DNA from: Oscillatoriales cyanobacterium M59_W2019_021
Lineage (GTDB): Bacteria; Cyanobacteriota; Cyanobacteriia; Cyanobacteriales; Geitlerinemataceae
Direction of reading: 5' to 3'
Assembly (NCBI GenBank): GCA_015295945.1
Contig: DVED01000082.1
Location: 1-63,725 of the forward strand
Length of the DNA: 63,725 nt
The number at the start of each line of letters is the position of its first letter. Position 1 is the first letter of the stretch. Made by a program: the position numbers and the translations under genes. Shown here in pieces: positions 29,760-39,701 of the stretch. The notes under the pieces were generated by a model. The model had not been told where the DNA came from. It saw only the letters and a list, made by a program, of their open reading frames with translations, and searched no databases.

Positions 29760-32669
29760 CTACTCCATTAATTTTAAAATTTTCAACCATCGATCAACCT
29801 GTTTTCTCCACGTCCAGTTTCCCATAAACTGCACTGCCGATCGCCCTTTTTCTCGAGCGAGTTCTCGATTTTGATAAACCCATTCTAAAGTTTCCACAAT
29901 TTCATCGATATCCGATTCTCCCCAACCCTCCACACCACCAAAAGGAGGAACGGGTTGCACGTTTCTCTGCGTTTTTAGCGAAAAACATCGATCGCCCCCA
30001 ATTAAATCTAAATGCCCCGTATTCGCCGATAAAATGGTAGGAATACCGGACGCCATACACTCCATTGCCACTAAATTCGTCCCGCCTTCCGCCCGGTTGG
30101 GAAATAAGGCAACATCGGCTTCTCGAAGTATTTGTGGCATCAAATAATGGGGAACTGCCCCGAGATCGATCGCCGCTTCTGGGGGAATTCCATGGTTTGC
30201 TAACCATTCAGAAATTGCTAGCGATCGATCCTGTCGAATTTTGGGAAGTCCGGTAATATAGGGCGACTTTTCCAATCCCGCTAAATAGTCCGTCCAAAAG
30301 TTATGCCAAGCGGCAATTAATAACGCATCGGGATGGCGTTGGTAAAAAGCTCGAAACGCGGCAATAACCAAGTCTTGACCTTTACGATATTCTAGTTTGC
30401 CGCCAGAGAAGATAACGAAGCGATTGCCGAATAATTTGGATTTGGGAGCAGGAAAAAATAAACGGCGATCAATCCCTTGAAATACCGTCGAAATAGGCAA
30501 TCCGTAATGCTGTAAAATTTGAGCGTTCCAAGTCGATCCGGCAATAATGCGATCGAAGGTTTTGGCTTTTTCTAAAGCAGCAGGAGTCAAGGCAGTATCT
30601 TCAAAAAAGATCGCACCGATTTGAGGTTGACCGCGAAAGCGATCGCTGTTTTCGTCGGTGGCAAATTGATTGCCTAATGCCCGAACTACGGGGAAGTTAA
30701 AGTGCGATCTCTGCCGTAAAGATTGCTGTTTTTGCCACAGTTGATAAAAATGCCATCGATGCAGGGGATTCATCCATTCTAGGTGAGTAGGTGGCAATAG
30801 AAAAACGGGTTCGCAGTAAGGATTTTCCAGCAATTTGATAGCAAAATTTGTGCCGTAAACTCCCCATCCGGTAACGGGGTTTGGACTCCAAGTTAGAGCA
30901 ATTTGGGACTCAGAAACTGGAGTATTTTTTTGAGTAGATTTAAGTATATTTTTCCCTTCTTCGCAATTGAAAATAATAGGAGTTAGGGGAGAGGTAATTT
31001 GTGTTTTCAAACTTGCATAGGTGGATAAGGCTGCCACGACGAGATCGATCGCACTTTTCCAATCGCCGCGTTTTTGTTGGCGAAATAATCGTGCAGTGGG
31101 ATACCAAGGACTATCTTCTCGTTGCAACATCCACCGCCAATCGGGAATATAGGCGAGGAGAATCCAGACAGGTTTTCCTAATGCTCCGGCAAGGTGAGCA
31201 ACGGCGGTATCGACGGTAACGACTAAATCGAGTTGGGAAACAATTGCAGCCGTTGCCGCAAAATTGGTGAGGCGATCGCTTAAATTGATAATTGGCGTAT
31301 TTTTTAAAATTTGATAATCTTCAACTGATAAAACTTTTTGTAAGCCATAAAAGGTAATGTTAGGTACTTCTAAAAGTTTGAGTAACTGAGATAAAGTTGT
31401 TGATCGATGGCGATCGTTAGGATGCGATGGATTGCCCGCCCAAACTAAACCTACTTTCAAATTTGAGGTTGAAGGTTGAGGCTTGGAAGTAAAATTATCA
31501 ATCTGTAGAGACGAAGTAATCTCGATCGGTACGCTTAAGTAAGGACTTTTACAAGGAATCGTTTCTAGGGTCGTTTGCAACAAATAGGGCAAACTCATTA
31601 ACGAAGCGTGAGTCTCGAACATTGGCAGGGAATCGCCGGGACAAATGAGGCGATCGATCCCCTCTACTGTTTCTAACAATTGCCGCAAAGAAGCGGGGCA
31701 GCGAAGGATAACATTGCCTCCCTTTTCTTTCACCAAAGGTGCGTAGCGAACGAATTGAATCGTATCTCCCAATCCCTGTTCGGCATATAATAAAATAGTT
31801 TTTCCGTGTAAGAAAAAACCATCCCAAGCGGGTTGGGGAAAGGCAGGAGGATGTTCGATTTGGGGCAGTTGCAATCGCCATTCATATTCTGCAAATCCCC
31901 GTTGCAATTCTCCCGCTAACAACAGTGCGTTACTGAGATTGTGGTGTGCTTCCGGACATTGAGGTTGCAAGGAAATCGCTGCTTGGTGATGAGAAATTGC
32001 CTTTTGTAGCTGTCCTCGCTCTTGTAAAACATTACCTAAATTGGTATGAATTGCTGCCGATTTAGGTTGCAATTGTAAGGCTTTTTGGTAACAGGCGATC
32101 GCTTCGTCGAGTTGTCCCCGATGGCGCAAAATCACGCCGAGATTGACGTAAGGATCGCTGTAATGGGGATTGAGAGAAATGGCGTGGCGATAAGCAGCGA
32201 TCGCATGGTTTAAGCGGTGTTGTTTGGAAAAGGATTTTCCGAGATTGTAAGCCGCTTCGGGAAACTGCGGTTTGATTTTTAACGCAGTCTGGTGGAGGGA
32301 AATGGCTTCAGTCAATTCACCCCGTTCTTGTTGGATAAAGCCCCAACTGTTATAAGCTTCGGCAAAGTTACGATCGATGGCGATCGCTTGCTGATATTGG
32401 GCGATCGCCGCCTCTAATTGTCCGATTTTATACAGCGCATTGCCGAAATTGTAGTAAGCTGCTGCATAAGTGGGTTTGAGGGCGATCGTTTTTTGATAGC
32501 AGGCGATCGCCCGATCGATTTGCCCCTGCCGTTCGGCAATTCCCCCTAACAGATGCCAAGCTTCGGCTAACGATTTTTCTTGAAGGATTTGCGTGCAAAG
32601 CCGATGGGCTTCGGCAAGGCGATCGGCTTGGAAATGCTGTAATGCAACGGCTAAATGATCGTCGGTCAT
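29760..32669 (-). CDS. TPR protein fused to two glycosyltransferase-like domains
   Basis: This 969-residue protein starts with about six tetratricopeptide repeats (residues 1-235, units such as AIACYQKTIALKPTYAAAYY). A GT9/GT41-like domain comes next (about 250-560, with LLYAEQGLGDTIQFVRYAPL and VGLVWAGNPSHPNDRHRST). The C-terminal half (about 600-969) is a GT-B family 4 glycosyltransferase with SGGKLEYRKGQDLVIAAF and ADVALFPNRAEGGTNLVAME. It probably adds sugars to exported polysaccharide, lipid or protein; the TPR part may recruit acceptors. The start ATG is at 32669. The DUF3592 remnant directly follows. Confidence 0.85.
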   Translation of the reverse strand: MTDDHLAVALQHFQADRLAEAHRLCTQILQEKSLAEAWHLLGGIAERQGQIDRAIACYQKTIALKPTYAAAYYNFGNALYKIGQLEAAIAQYQQAIAIDRNFAEAYNSWGFIQQERGELTEAISLHQTALKIKPQFPEAAYNLGKSFSKQHRLNHAIAAYRHAISLNPHYSDPYVNLGVILRHRGQLDEAIACYQKALQLQPKSAAIHTNLGNVLQERGQLQKAISHHQAAISLQPQCPEAHHNLSNALLLAGELQRGFAEYEWRLQLPQIEHPPAFPQPAWDGFFLHGKTILLYAEQGLGDTIQFVRYAPLVKEKGGNVILRCPASLRQLLETVEGIDRLICPGDSLPMFETHASLMSLPYLLQTTLETIPCKSPYLSVPIEITSSLQIDNFTSKPQPSTSNLKVGLVWAGNPSHPNDRHRSTTLSQLLKLLEVPNITFYGLQKVLSVEDYQILKNTPIINLSDRLTNFAATAAIVSQLDLVVTVDTAVAHLAGALGKPVWILLAYIPDWRWMLQREDSPWYPTARLFRQQKRGDWKSAIDLVVAALSTYASLKTQITSPLTPIIFNCEEGKNILKSTQKNTPVSESQIALTWSPNPVTGWGVYGTNFAIKLLENPYCEPVFLLPPTHLEWMNPLHRWHFYQLWQKQQSLRQRSHFNFPVVRALGNQFATDENSDRFRGQPQIGAIFFEDTALTPAALEKAKTFDRIIAGSTWNAQILQHYGLPISTVFQGIDRRLFFPAPKSKLFGNRFVIFSGGKLEYRKGQDLVIAAFRAFYQRHPDALLIAAWHNFWTDYLAGLEKSPYITGLPKIRQDRSLAISEWLANHGIPPEAAIDLGAVPHYLMPQILREADVALFPNRAEGGTNLVAMECMASGIPTILSANTGHLDLIGGDRCFSLKTQRNVQPVPPFGGVEGWGESDIDEIVETLEWVYQNRELAREKGRSAVQFMGNWTWRKQVDRWLKILKLME

Positions 32670-32738
32670 GGGTCTGTGTTTTTTCGATTATATTGCTAGT
32701 ATAATCATTTAGATCTCGCCACAGCGAATGCAACTCTT

Positions 32739-33677
32739 CTAAACCCCGAAAAAACAAATCGCTGAAAACATCAGATATTCCAGGAAAAAGAGTTTCCAAA
32801 TAAATTGGTAGCCAGCGGCAATCGAGGTTTTATCTTCTAAATTGACTCGTTGCGATCGCCACCAAAATAGCGCTAAAACGGACAAATGAGTTGTGACTAA
32901 GGCGATCAAATTGAGAGATGGCAACCACAAAACTCCGCCGATCGCCATTCCCAGATAACAGCTTGAAATAACCCATCGAGCTAAATTAAAAACTGATTCT
33001 TTGCCGAGTTTGAGAGTTAACGTTGTAATATTGTATTGCCGATCGCCTTCTAGGTCGGGAATGTCTTTAAAAATGGCGATCGCGAAGGTGAAGACTAAAA
33101 CAAATAGGGTTAGCGCCCAAACTTCTGGAATGAGGGGAAAACCACCATTAAAATGAAGAAACAAACCTAAATTAACAACAATACCGCGTACCGTAAAAAT
33201 ACAAAATGACGCCCAAAAAGGAAAGCGCTTGAGGCGAATAGGAGGTAAAGAATAAGCCGTTCCTAGTAGCAAGCTGATAGCCACCATTCCTAATAGCCAG
33301 TAGCTTTGAAAAGCAGAAATGAGAATGGCTAAAACTCCGGTAATCGCGACGATCGCCCAACCCTGTTGTCGAGAAAAGTCACCCGAAGCTAGGGGAAGAT
33401 GGGGTTTATTAATTTGATCGATCTCGACATCTTCAAGTTGGTTCAGTCCAACGATATAAACATTGCCACACAAGCACGCTATCCACGCAAAGATCGCTTC
33501 TAAAAGGCGAGAACCCTCGAAAAATTCAGACCCTCCATTGTGATAGCTGGTGGCGATAGCAAAGATTCCCCAAACGCTTAACGTCGTTCCGATAATTGTA
33601 TGGGGACGAGAAAACTTCCAGAAAGAATACAGACCCTCAAATGGATGAGGCGGTTGACTGGTAGAAATTTGACCCAT
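32739..33677 (-). CDS. hpt: Homogentisate phytyltransferase
   Basis: This 312-residue integral membrane UbiA-family prenyltransferase condenses homogentisate with phytyl diphosphate, the committed step of tocopherol synthesis. The first aspartate-rich motif NQLEDVEIDQINKPHLPLAS and the second motif KDIPDLEGDRQYN are complete, and FWKFSRPHTIIGTTLSV closely resembles Synechocystis slr1736 as I remember it. About eight or nine membrane helices are apparent. It is upstream of and on the same strand as the TPR-glycosyltransferase gene, but no functional link is obvious. Confidence 0.93.
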   Translation of the reverse strand: MGQISTSQPPHPFEGLYSFWKFSRPHTIIGTTLSVWGIFAIATSYHNGGSEFFEGSRLLEAIFAWIACLCGNVYIVGLNQLEDVEIDQINKPHLPLASGDFSRQQGWAIVAITGVLAILISAFQSYWLLGMVAISLLLGTAYSLPPIRLKRFPFWASFCIFTVRGIVVNLGLFLHFNGGFPLIPEVWALTLFVLVFTFAIAIFKDIPDLEGDRQYNITTLTLKLGKESVFNLARWVISSCYLGMAIGGVLWLPSLNLIALVTTHLSVLALFWWRSQRVNLEDKTSIAAGYQFIWKLFFLEYLMFSAICFFGV

Positions 33678-33740
33678 GAATACCTAGTAAAATATTTCGA
33701 GCGTCTTGTAAAATTATAGCTTCCGTTTCACAAAAATTTC

Positions 33741-36359
33741 CTAATTTTCAGGGTTACCTTTATTTAAAAACAGCATTAAATTAGCATCTTGGTTGAACTT
33801 ATAGCCGATCCCAAATTCCAAATTTTGCGGGTTGGGATTGTTGAGGTAAACCTGACGGAGGTCGGGTTGATAGCGAACGGCAAATAAGTCGATCGGACTG
33901 ACATAATTTCCGTAAAATTTACGGTTCCAATTAGCTTCTTCAAAGTATCGCAAGGGAATTCCCGAATCGTCCTGCAAGACGAATTTGCTGCGTTCTAAAA
34001 TAAAATTGCGGATGGTGGTAAAAGTGTCGCGGTGCATCAAATAGGAAGCCGCCTTGAGATACGTGACATTGGTATTTTGCTGCTTGACAAATTCGAGAAA
34101 CTGCGGCGTTTTTTGCAACTCCGCATCCGATAAATCGACTGAAAAGTAATACAAATACTGAGGTTTGGTTTCTCCTGCGGAGAGAAAAGAAATTTGAACG
34201 CCTGGAATGATGCCGGAACCGGGTTGAGGTTGTTCGTAAAATCCGATGAGCTGACCTTCGGGATTAAGACCCACATACTTCACATCTAATATCATGTGAT
34301 TTGTCCTTGCTAGAAAGACGTAAAGAATGGGTAATACTCCATTATTTTTCAAATCCGATCGCATATCGATCGTCCGAAAGTAGCTATACTGCAATAACGT
34401 GTATAGCGATTGCTGGACGTTATAAATTTGTTGAGTTGCTTGAGCCAAATTGGGCAGTTTTGGAAGCGCACCTACGGGTTCTAAGCCAACAAAAATATAT
34501 TTAGAGGCATTCGGAAAAAAGACATCGGCATATAGAAAATCTGGACCGCTAAATGGATAAAATAGATTGGGTTTGCTATTGTTAATCGATTTTAATTCAT
34601 TGTTAGACCACTGACGTGCTGCTGATAACTGCTGCTCTTCTAACTTCGACCAAGCACCGTTCGTTGCTGCCGCGTAATTTATCCAATTTGGCGATTCTTG
34701 TAACACGGAGATTTCTGGATTTTTCTCAACTTTAATTCCGGCTAAAAACTTAGCAATATCCGTCAATTGTTTTGATTTTTCCAGATCGAATTCTGCTAAG
34801 GGATTGATCGGTGTGGGTGTAGAAGCAACGGGTGCGACTGAGGAGGAATTCGCCGGATCGATCGCCGCTTGGGGTTCGATCGAAGGAGCCGTTTTGCTGC
34901 GTCCGCACAACTGAAGGTAAATGGAGATTAAACTCGCGACGATAACGAGAGCGATTGCTGTAACTTTTTTCATCGAAAATTCCCGATTAAAACTGAAGAT
35001 ATTGGCGTTTCTAAAACGCTGAATTGAAGAATTGCGCCGATGGGGATTGGCAAGCCAGTAAATGGGAAGACCTAACAGAATCGTTGCAAGTCCTGCTAAA
35101 GATTCTATTGGTTTATCTTGAAAGATGAAAACGAGAATCCACAGTCCGATCGCCAAAAAAATGGATGGCGTAATGGGATATCCCCAGGTTTTATACGGTC
35201 GAATAATCTCAGGATGGGTCACTCGATAGACGAAAACTCCTAAAACCGTCAAACAAGAGGATAAGGTGAGCGTAAAACTCAGATACGTAATGACGGATTC
35301 AAACGTGGAGGCGATGGTTAAAACTAAAACAATTGCCATCTGGAAAAAGATAGCATGATGGGGAACGCCTTGCCGATTGGTTTTGCCTAAAATTTTAAAA
35401 ACAGGAATATCTTCGCCGATGGCTTGGGTGACTCGCGATCCCGCCAGCACCATCGAACTCATGGACGAAATTAAGCCGATCGCAATCAGCAATCCCATCA
35501 AATTCGCACCCCATCCGCCAAAAATTGAAGTTGCCGCAATGTAGCCGACTTCGAGTTCTCCTGCCATTCGATCGATGGGAGTTGAATACAAAAAAACAAA
35601 GTTCAGCAGAACGTACAATGCGGTGACAAAAATCGTTCCCCAAAAGAGAGAACGCGGTAAGTTTTGTTCAGGTCGATCGAGTTCGCTTGCCAGATAAACC
35701 GAGGCATTCCATCCCGAATAGGAGTAAGTGACATACACCAAAGAAATGGCAAAGGGGGTGCTGAATAACTGCTGCCAACTCCCTGATTCGGGTAAAAAAG
35801 AAATGGGTTGAGGGGATGAGATCGCCAGTCCGCAAGCGATAAAAACGAAAATTAAGACAACCTTTAGAACAGTTGAAATATCTTGAAATTTTTCCCCAAT
35901 TTGTAGATTTTGAGCGTGCAAAAGCGAGATACAAATCGTAGCAATAATCGCGATCGGTTCCGCTACGAAATCGGCATTCAATCCGGGAATTGCACTCGCT
36001 AAATACTTCCCAAACGACATCGCCGCTAATGCGATCGGTGCGGCAAAACCTACCGTGACTGACAACCATCCCGACAAAAAACCCAACGCCGGATGGTAAA
36101 TTTCGGACAGGTATCGATACTCTCCGCCCGATCGCGGCATCATCGCGCCTAATTCTCCATAAGACAGCGCCCCACATAAGGCAAAAATGCCTCCTACTAC
36201 CCACAAAACAAGTAAAACAAAACCCGATTTGAGATCGATAACCTGAAATCCCAAACTGGTAAAAACACCCGTTCCGATCGTATTTGCAACAACCAAACAA
36301 ATCGCCGTCAGCAAACTAATGCGGCGAGCGTTACCCTCTGAAGTAGAAGTCATGCACAA
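33741..36359 (-). CDS. APC-family amino acid permease fused to an extracytoplasmic domain
   Basis: Residues 1 to about 445 form an amino-acid/polyamine/organocation permease with about 12 helices and the family segment ANTIGTGVFTSLGFQ. Residue 463 is a methionine opening MKKVTAIALVIVASLISIYL, a typical signal peptide or anchor ending at a cysteine. It is followed by a ~380-residue soluble domain with FYPFSGPDFLYADVFFPNAS and ILYVFLARTNHMILDVKYVG that I do not recognise. The frame is continuous, so either the two proteins are fused or the second is also translated from the internal ATG at 34973, which has a weak GGGA upstream. Confidence 0.8.
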   Translation of the reverse strand: MCMTSTSEGNARRISLLTAICLVVANTIGTGVFTSLGFQVIDLKSGFVLLVLWVVGGIFALCGALSYGELGAMMPRSGGEYRYLSEIYHPALGFLSGWLSVTVGFAAPIALAAMSFGKYLASAIPGLNADFVAEPIAIIATICISLLHAQNLQIGEKFQDISTVLKVVLIFVFIACGLAISSPQPISFLPESGSWQQLFSTPFAISLVYVTYSYSGWNASVYLASELDRPEQNLPRSLFWGTIFVTALYVLLNFVFLYSTPIDRMAGELEVGYIAATSIFGGWGANLMGLLIAIGLISSMSSMVLAGSRVTQAIGEDIPVFKILGKTNRQGVPHHAIFFQMAIVLVLTIASTFESVITYLSFTLTLSSCLTVLGVFVYRVTHPEIIRPYKTWGYPITPSIFLAIGLWILVFIFQDKPIESLAGLATILLGLPIYWLANPHRRNSSIQRFRNANIFSFNREFSMKKVTAIALVIVASLISIYLQLCGRSKTAPSIEPQAAIDPANSSSVAPVASTPTPINPLAEFDLEKSKQLTDIAKFLAGIKVEKNPEISVLQESPNWINYAAATNGAWSKLEEQQLSAARQWSNNELKSINNSKPNLFYPFSGPDFLYADVFFPNASKYIFVGLEPVGALPKLPNLAQATQQIYNVQQSLYTLLQYSYFRTIDMRSDLKNNGVLPILYVFLARTNHMILDVKYVGLNPEGQLIGFYEQPQPGSGIIPGVQISFLSAGETKPQYLYYFSVDLSDAELQKTPQFLEFVKQQNTNVTYLKAASYLMHRDTFTTIRNFILERSKFVLQDDSGIPLRYFEEANWNRKFYGNYVSPIDLFAVRYQPDLRQVYLNNPNPQNLEFGIGYKFNQDANLMLFLNKGNPEN

Positions 36360-36433
36360 ATATGGAAGTTAACAATGAACGGTTAGTCGTCCCCAGACTT
36401 TAAGTCTCTGTTTTCCGAATCGACGCAGCAATT

Positions 36434-37315
36434 TTAGAAATCTCCCGACTGCGTGACCGTTTGACAGTTTGGCGTCGTTAAAACTTTGACGTTGGGATCG
36501 AGTTTGATACCGCGTTGGTATAGTTGACAAGCCATACGATCGCCCAACGCATAAGCACGGAGAAATAACGCACTCCATCGCGCGATCGTCTCGATGGCAA
36601 CCGCTTGTTCGATCGTCGATTTTCTCAGTTCCGGCGGCGCGCCGGGGGGATTATTGCGGTTGGTAATCCCATAATGATTCGCACCCTTGACCATAATATA
36701 GGCTTTGGGGGAATTTTGAATTTGTTCGTAAGTTTCTAAGATTTCATGGGGGGGAATCAGGCTGTCCGAACTTCCGGCGATCGAGGCAATGGGAATTCGA
36801 GATCGATCGATCGGCAAATTATGGCTATCTTCCCATAAAAACGTACCAAAAAAGACAGCCCCAACTAACACCTCGGGAATCCGGTAATCACTGGAGGGAG
36901 GAAAGTTCCGCGCGCCGCGAATGGCATCCAAACCGATCGCGCCTCCGTGAGAGTGACCTAATAAAACCAATTTTCCTAAGTCCAAAAGATCGGCTAACGC
37001 CGTTCCGGCTTTGGGAAGATCGACGGAGATCGCCGCCAGAGCGTTGGGAACTCGTTCGAGTTTATCAAACAGTTCGGTGCGACTGCGAATGGCAGTAATC
37101 CCGTCAGGAACCACCACCACAAACCCATATCGGGCGATCTGACGCGCGTAGTGGGAATAATAGATGCGCTCGACACCAAATCCCGGCAACAACACGGCGA
37201 TCGGGAAAATGGCGCGATGGCGATGGAGCAAACTGTGGGGATTGGGGTAGTAAAGATCGATCGGGTTACCCAGGGTCTCCCATTTGGCACCGTAACGAAC
37301 GATGTCCTCAAACAT
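36434..37315 (-). CDS. Alpha/beta hydrolase (chlorophyllase/dienelactone-hydrolase-like)
   Basis: This 293-residue hydrolase has the nucleophile elbow GHSHGG, an oxyanion segment AVLLPGFGVER, and a C-terminal GANHYG that would carry the catalytic histidine. An aspartate in GSSDSLIPP completes the triad. The topology and HSHGG elbow are like plant and bacterial chlorophyllase-type hydrolases, but the substrate is unknown. I start at the ATG at 37315; the frame is open to a TTG at 37357. The C-terminal 40 residues extend beyond the usual fold. It is 90 bases downstream of the DUF3181 gene on the same strand. Confidence 0.78.
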   Translation of the reverse strand: MFEDIVRYGAKWETLGNPIDLYYPNPHSLLHRHRAIFPIAVLLPGFGVERIYYSHYARQIARYGFVVVVPDGITAIRSRTELFDKLERVPNALAAISVDLPKAGTALADLLDLGKLVLLGHSHGGAIGLDAIRGARNFPPSSDYRIPEVLVGAVFFGTFLWEDSHNLPIDRSRIPIASIAGSSDSLIPPHEILETYEQIQNSPKAYIMVKGANHYGITNRNNPPGAPPELRKSTIEQAVAIETIARWSALFLRAYALGDRMACQLYQRGIKLDPNVKVLTTPNCQTVTQSGDF

Positions 37316-37405
37316 TGAAATTGGCGTGAATGGGGAAAAAGCGATCGACAAGCCCAACCAGCGACTTCTGACGCCTCAATCTTCCCAAACTCCTACAACT
37401 CCCAT

Positions 37406-37708
37406 TTAAAGCTGTCGCTTGAATTCTTCTAAAATATCCGTCAAGTCCGTCAAACCCTGACGGGGAATCAAATCGGCGAGGGGTAATTCTCGCTTGCCTC
37501 CTCCCAAGGCAACCGGAATGTCTTGCAAGACTTGGAGAATTTGGCTCTCGTTGGGGCAACCGTCAGACAGCATGGGATACAGCCGTTCGGCGACGACGAC
37601 GTGCAGTTTCGCAGCTTCCAGGTAGAGATGCCACTTGGCAACGTCGATATACACTTTATCACCGATTTCTGCGGCTAGGGTTTCGATGGCTCGCGCGTCA
37701 TTGGTCAT
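37406..37708 (-). CDS. DUF3181 family protein
   Basis: This 100-residue conserved cyanobacterial protein has GDKVYIDVAKWHLYLEAAKL, AERLYPML and IPVALGGGKRELPLADLIP, which match the DUF3181 family as I recall it. The function is unknown. It is predicted soluble. I take the ATG at 37708, since the frame upstream adds nine residues without homology. A perfect 10-bp palindromic hairpin CGCTCGATCG-CC-CGATCGAGCG lies at 37790-37811, upstream of the gene. Confidence 0.85.
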   Translation of the reverse strand: MTNDARAIETLAAEIGDKVYIDVAKWHLYLEAAKLHVVVAERLYPMLSDGCPNESQILQVLQDIPVALGGGKRELPLADLIPRQGLTDLTDILEEFKRQL

Positions 37709-38045
37709 GGTGTTTTGGGAATGAACTGAAAACAACGGCTGGCAGAGAATCTCAGTTCGCTTGGGCTAACACTCTCTGAAAACCGCCAACGCTCGATCGC
37801 CCGATCGAGCGTACTCTCAATCATATAGCAGCCACCCCCAGGTTTCCCCACGACGGCAGCACCCCATTACCCATTTACGCCTGACGTGCAGTCTCCAACA
37901 GCTTTAAATCCCGTCACCCTCTTCTCCCCCTGCTCCCCTTTCTGCCCCTTCCGTAATTCTGCGGAAATTCAGACAACCCTCGGCGATTTGTTAAAAAATT
38001 TTGCGCTCAGGCATTAGGATAATAGGAAACTCCTCGATCTAAGTT
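37709..38045. other. Divergent intergenic region with a perfect palindrome
   Basis: This 337-base gap between divergent genes holds the 22-base hairpin at 37790-37811 built from overlapping HIP1-like CGATCG units and a pyrimidine-rich low-complexity tract at 37917-37960. No gene is seen. Confidence 0.45.
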
Positions 38046-39701
38046 ATGAACGTCACGACTGGAACTGCCCTTCGCCATGGAAAGTACGAGATCGGCGCTG
38101 TTGTAGGTCAAGGGTGTTTTAAGATCGCTTATCGAGCGACACACGTCAGCTCGCAGCAATCCGTGTCGATCGAAGCCCTGAATGAAAGCTGGCGCGGGCA
38201 TCCTCAATTTAACCTGTTTCAGCGACGGTTTGTCGAGCGAATGCGACAGATTGCCAAATGCCGACACCCGCACATCGTCCGCATTCTCGATTTATTTGCC
38301 GAAAACGGGTTGGTGTACGCGGTGATGGAGGAGATTGCCGGAGAAACCCTCGATCGAGTCTTAGCCGATGGCAAACCGATGCCGCTGCGCGATGCCTTTC
38401 AAATCGTCCGTCAAGTGGCTTCGGCACTGCGACTGTTGCACCAACAAGAGATTCTTCACCTCAACATCAAACCCGATAGCATCGTTCTCCCCAAGAGCGA
38501 ACGAGCGGTTCTGACGAATTTTGGTATCGCCCATTACCTCACCCCCGGTGCCGTGCAAACCCAAACTGGGATGCTCGCCCCCGGATACGCGCCGCCGGAG
38601 CAGTACGATCCCCACTGCCAGCCCACCCCCGCTACAGATGTGTACGCCTTGGCAGCCACCCTCTACCACCTGCTCGTCGGACAGCCCCCCGCCATTGCCT
38701 CTTTGCGCGATCGCATTCCCCTGGTGGATTTGCGATCGGTGCGACCGGAGATCACCCCAGCTTTGGAACTGGCTATCTTGCAAGGTTTAGAACTCTCCCA
38801 AGACCGCCGTTCGCCCTCGATCGAAGCCTGGATGAATCCCCTGTGGCGGGAGTTTTCGGCGATCAAAGCCCATCCCGCCGTGGCAGCCCCCCCAGTGGAG
38901 ATCGCTCCACCGCCCCCACCCTCGATCTCGTTCCCCAGGAACAACCCATCCATCGATCGTCGATCGATCCCCCCGCAGTTGCAGCCGTGGATTCCCGCCC
39001 TGTTCGTTGCTACCTCCTTAATGGCTGGAATGGGCGGGGCGAGTTTTGTCTTCACTCGCCAAGCCAACTCCAACATTGCGACTACCCCCACACCGGAATT
39101 ATCCCGCCTCCGCCGAGCCTTTCCTTCCCGCAGCGAGCGATCGAACTTCGGTCCTGATCGCGATTTCGTCGAAGCCGCCGATCCCGATACCCCCATCGAA
39201 TCGACCGAGGACTTCGCGACCGATGCCGAAGGCTATCCTCACACTCCCGCGAGCTATTCCCGAGAAAAGAGCGACTCAGAAACGCTGCCCGTCCGTACCG
39301 CAGAGGAAGAGATGGTTCCCGCCCTCGATTTCCCCCTAGAGGTCGAATCCTGGGAGTCGCAGCCGCGAATTCCCCAGGCGGCAGTTGCCCGACCCGAGGA
39401 GAACCCCGAACTCGCCCCAGAAGAGGGGGAATCTCGTACCGACGATCTGGAATTCCATCGATCTCGTCCCTCCCGAGTCGATCGATCGTCCGATTACTCC
39501 CGCGAAGACGGAGAGCTCGAATCGGTTGCCCCTGCTGAGTCGATCGACATTCCCGACGTTCCCCCACGTTATCCCTTGCCCTCCTCGGCGGATCGATACT
39601 TCGTACCCAAAACGGCAACCGAGTTTTCAATGCCCAAACACTCGAAATCCGGTGCGGCAGACTCCGATTCCGGCTCTTGGTCGAAGCCAACATCGCTTTG
39701 A
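38046..39701 (+). CDS. Membrane-anchored Ser/Thr pseudokinase
   Basis: This 551-residue protein has a Hanks-type kinase fold at residues 13-280, a membrane helix (about 316-336: IPALFVATSLMAGMGGASFVF) and an acidic, Pro/Ser-rich extracytoplasmic tail. Every key catalytic residue is replaced: the VAIK lysine is Glu43 (VSIEALN), the HRD aspartate is Asn140 (HLNIKPDSI) and the DFG aspartate is Asn158 (TNFGIAHY). Other fold markers, such as APPEQYDP and DVYALAATLYHLLVG, are kept. It is therefore probably a catalytically dead signalling scaffold. An ABC1 kinase and a PP2C phosphatase follow within 3 kb. Confidence 0.88.
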   Translation: MNVTTGTALRHGKYEIGAVVGQGCFKIAYRATHVSSQQSVSIEALNESWRGHPQFNLFQRRFVERMRQIAKCRHPHIVRILDLFAENGLVYAVMEEIAGETLDRVLADGKPMPLRDAFQIVRQVASALRLLHQQEILHLNIKPDSIVLPKSERAVLTNFGIAHYLTPGAVQTQTGMLAPGYAPPEQYDPHCQPTPATDVYALAATLYHLLVGQPPAIASLRDRIPLVDLRSVRPEITPALELAILQGLELSQDRRSPSIEAWMNPLWREFSAIKAHPAVAAPPVEIAPPPPPSISFPRNNPSIDRRSIPPQLQPWIPALFVATSLMAGMGGASFVFTRQANSNIATTPTPELSRLRRAFPSRSERSNFGPDRDFVEAADPDTPIESTEDFATDAEGYPHTPASYSREKSDSETLPVRTAEEEMVPALDFPLEVESWESQPRIPQAAVARPEENPELAPEEGESRTDDLEFHRSRPSRVDRSSDYSREDGELESVAPAESIDIPDVPPRYPLPSSADRYFVPKTATEFSMPKHSKSGAADSDSGSWSKPTSL

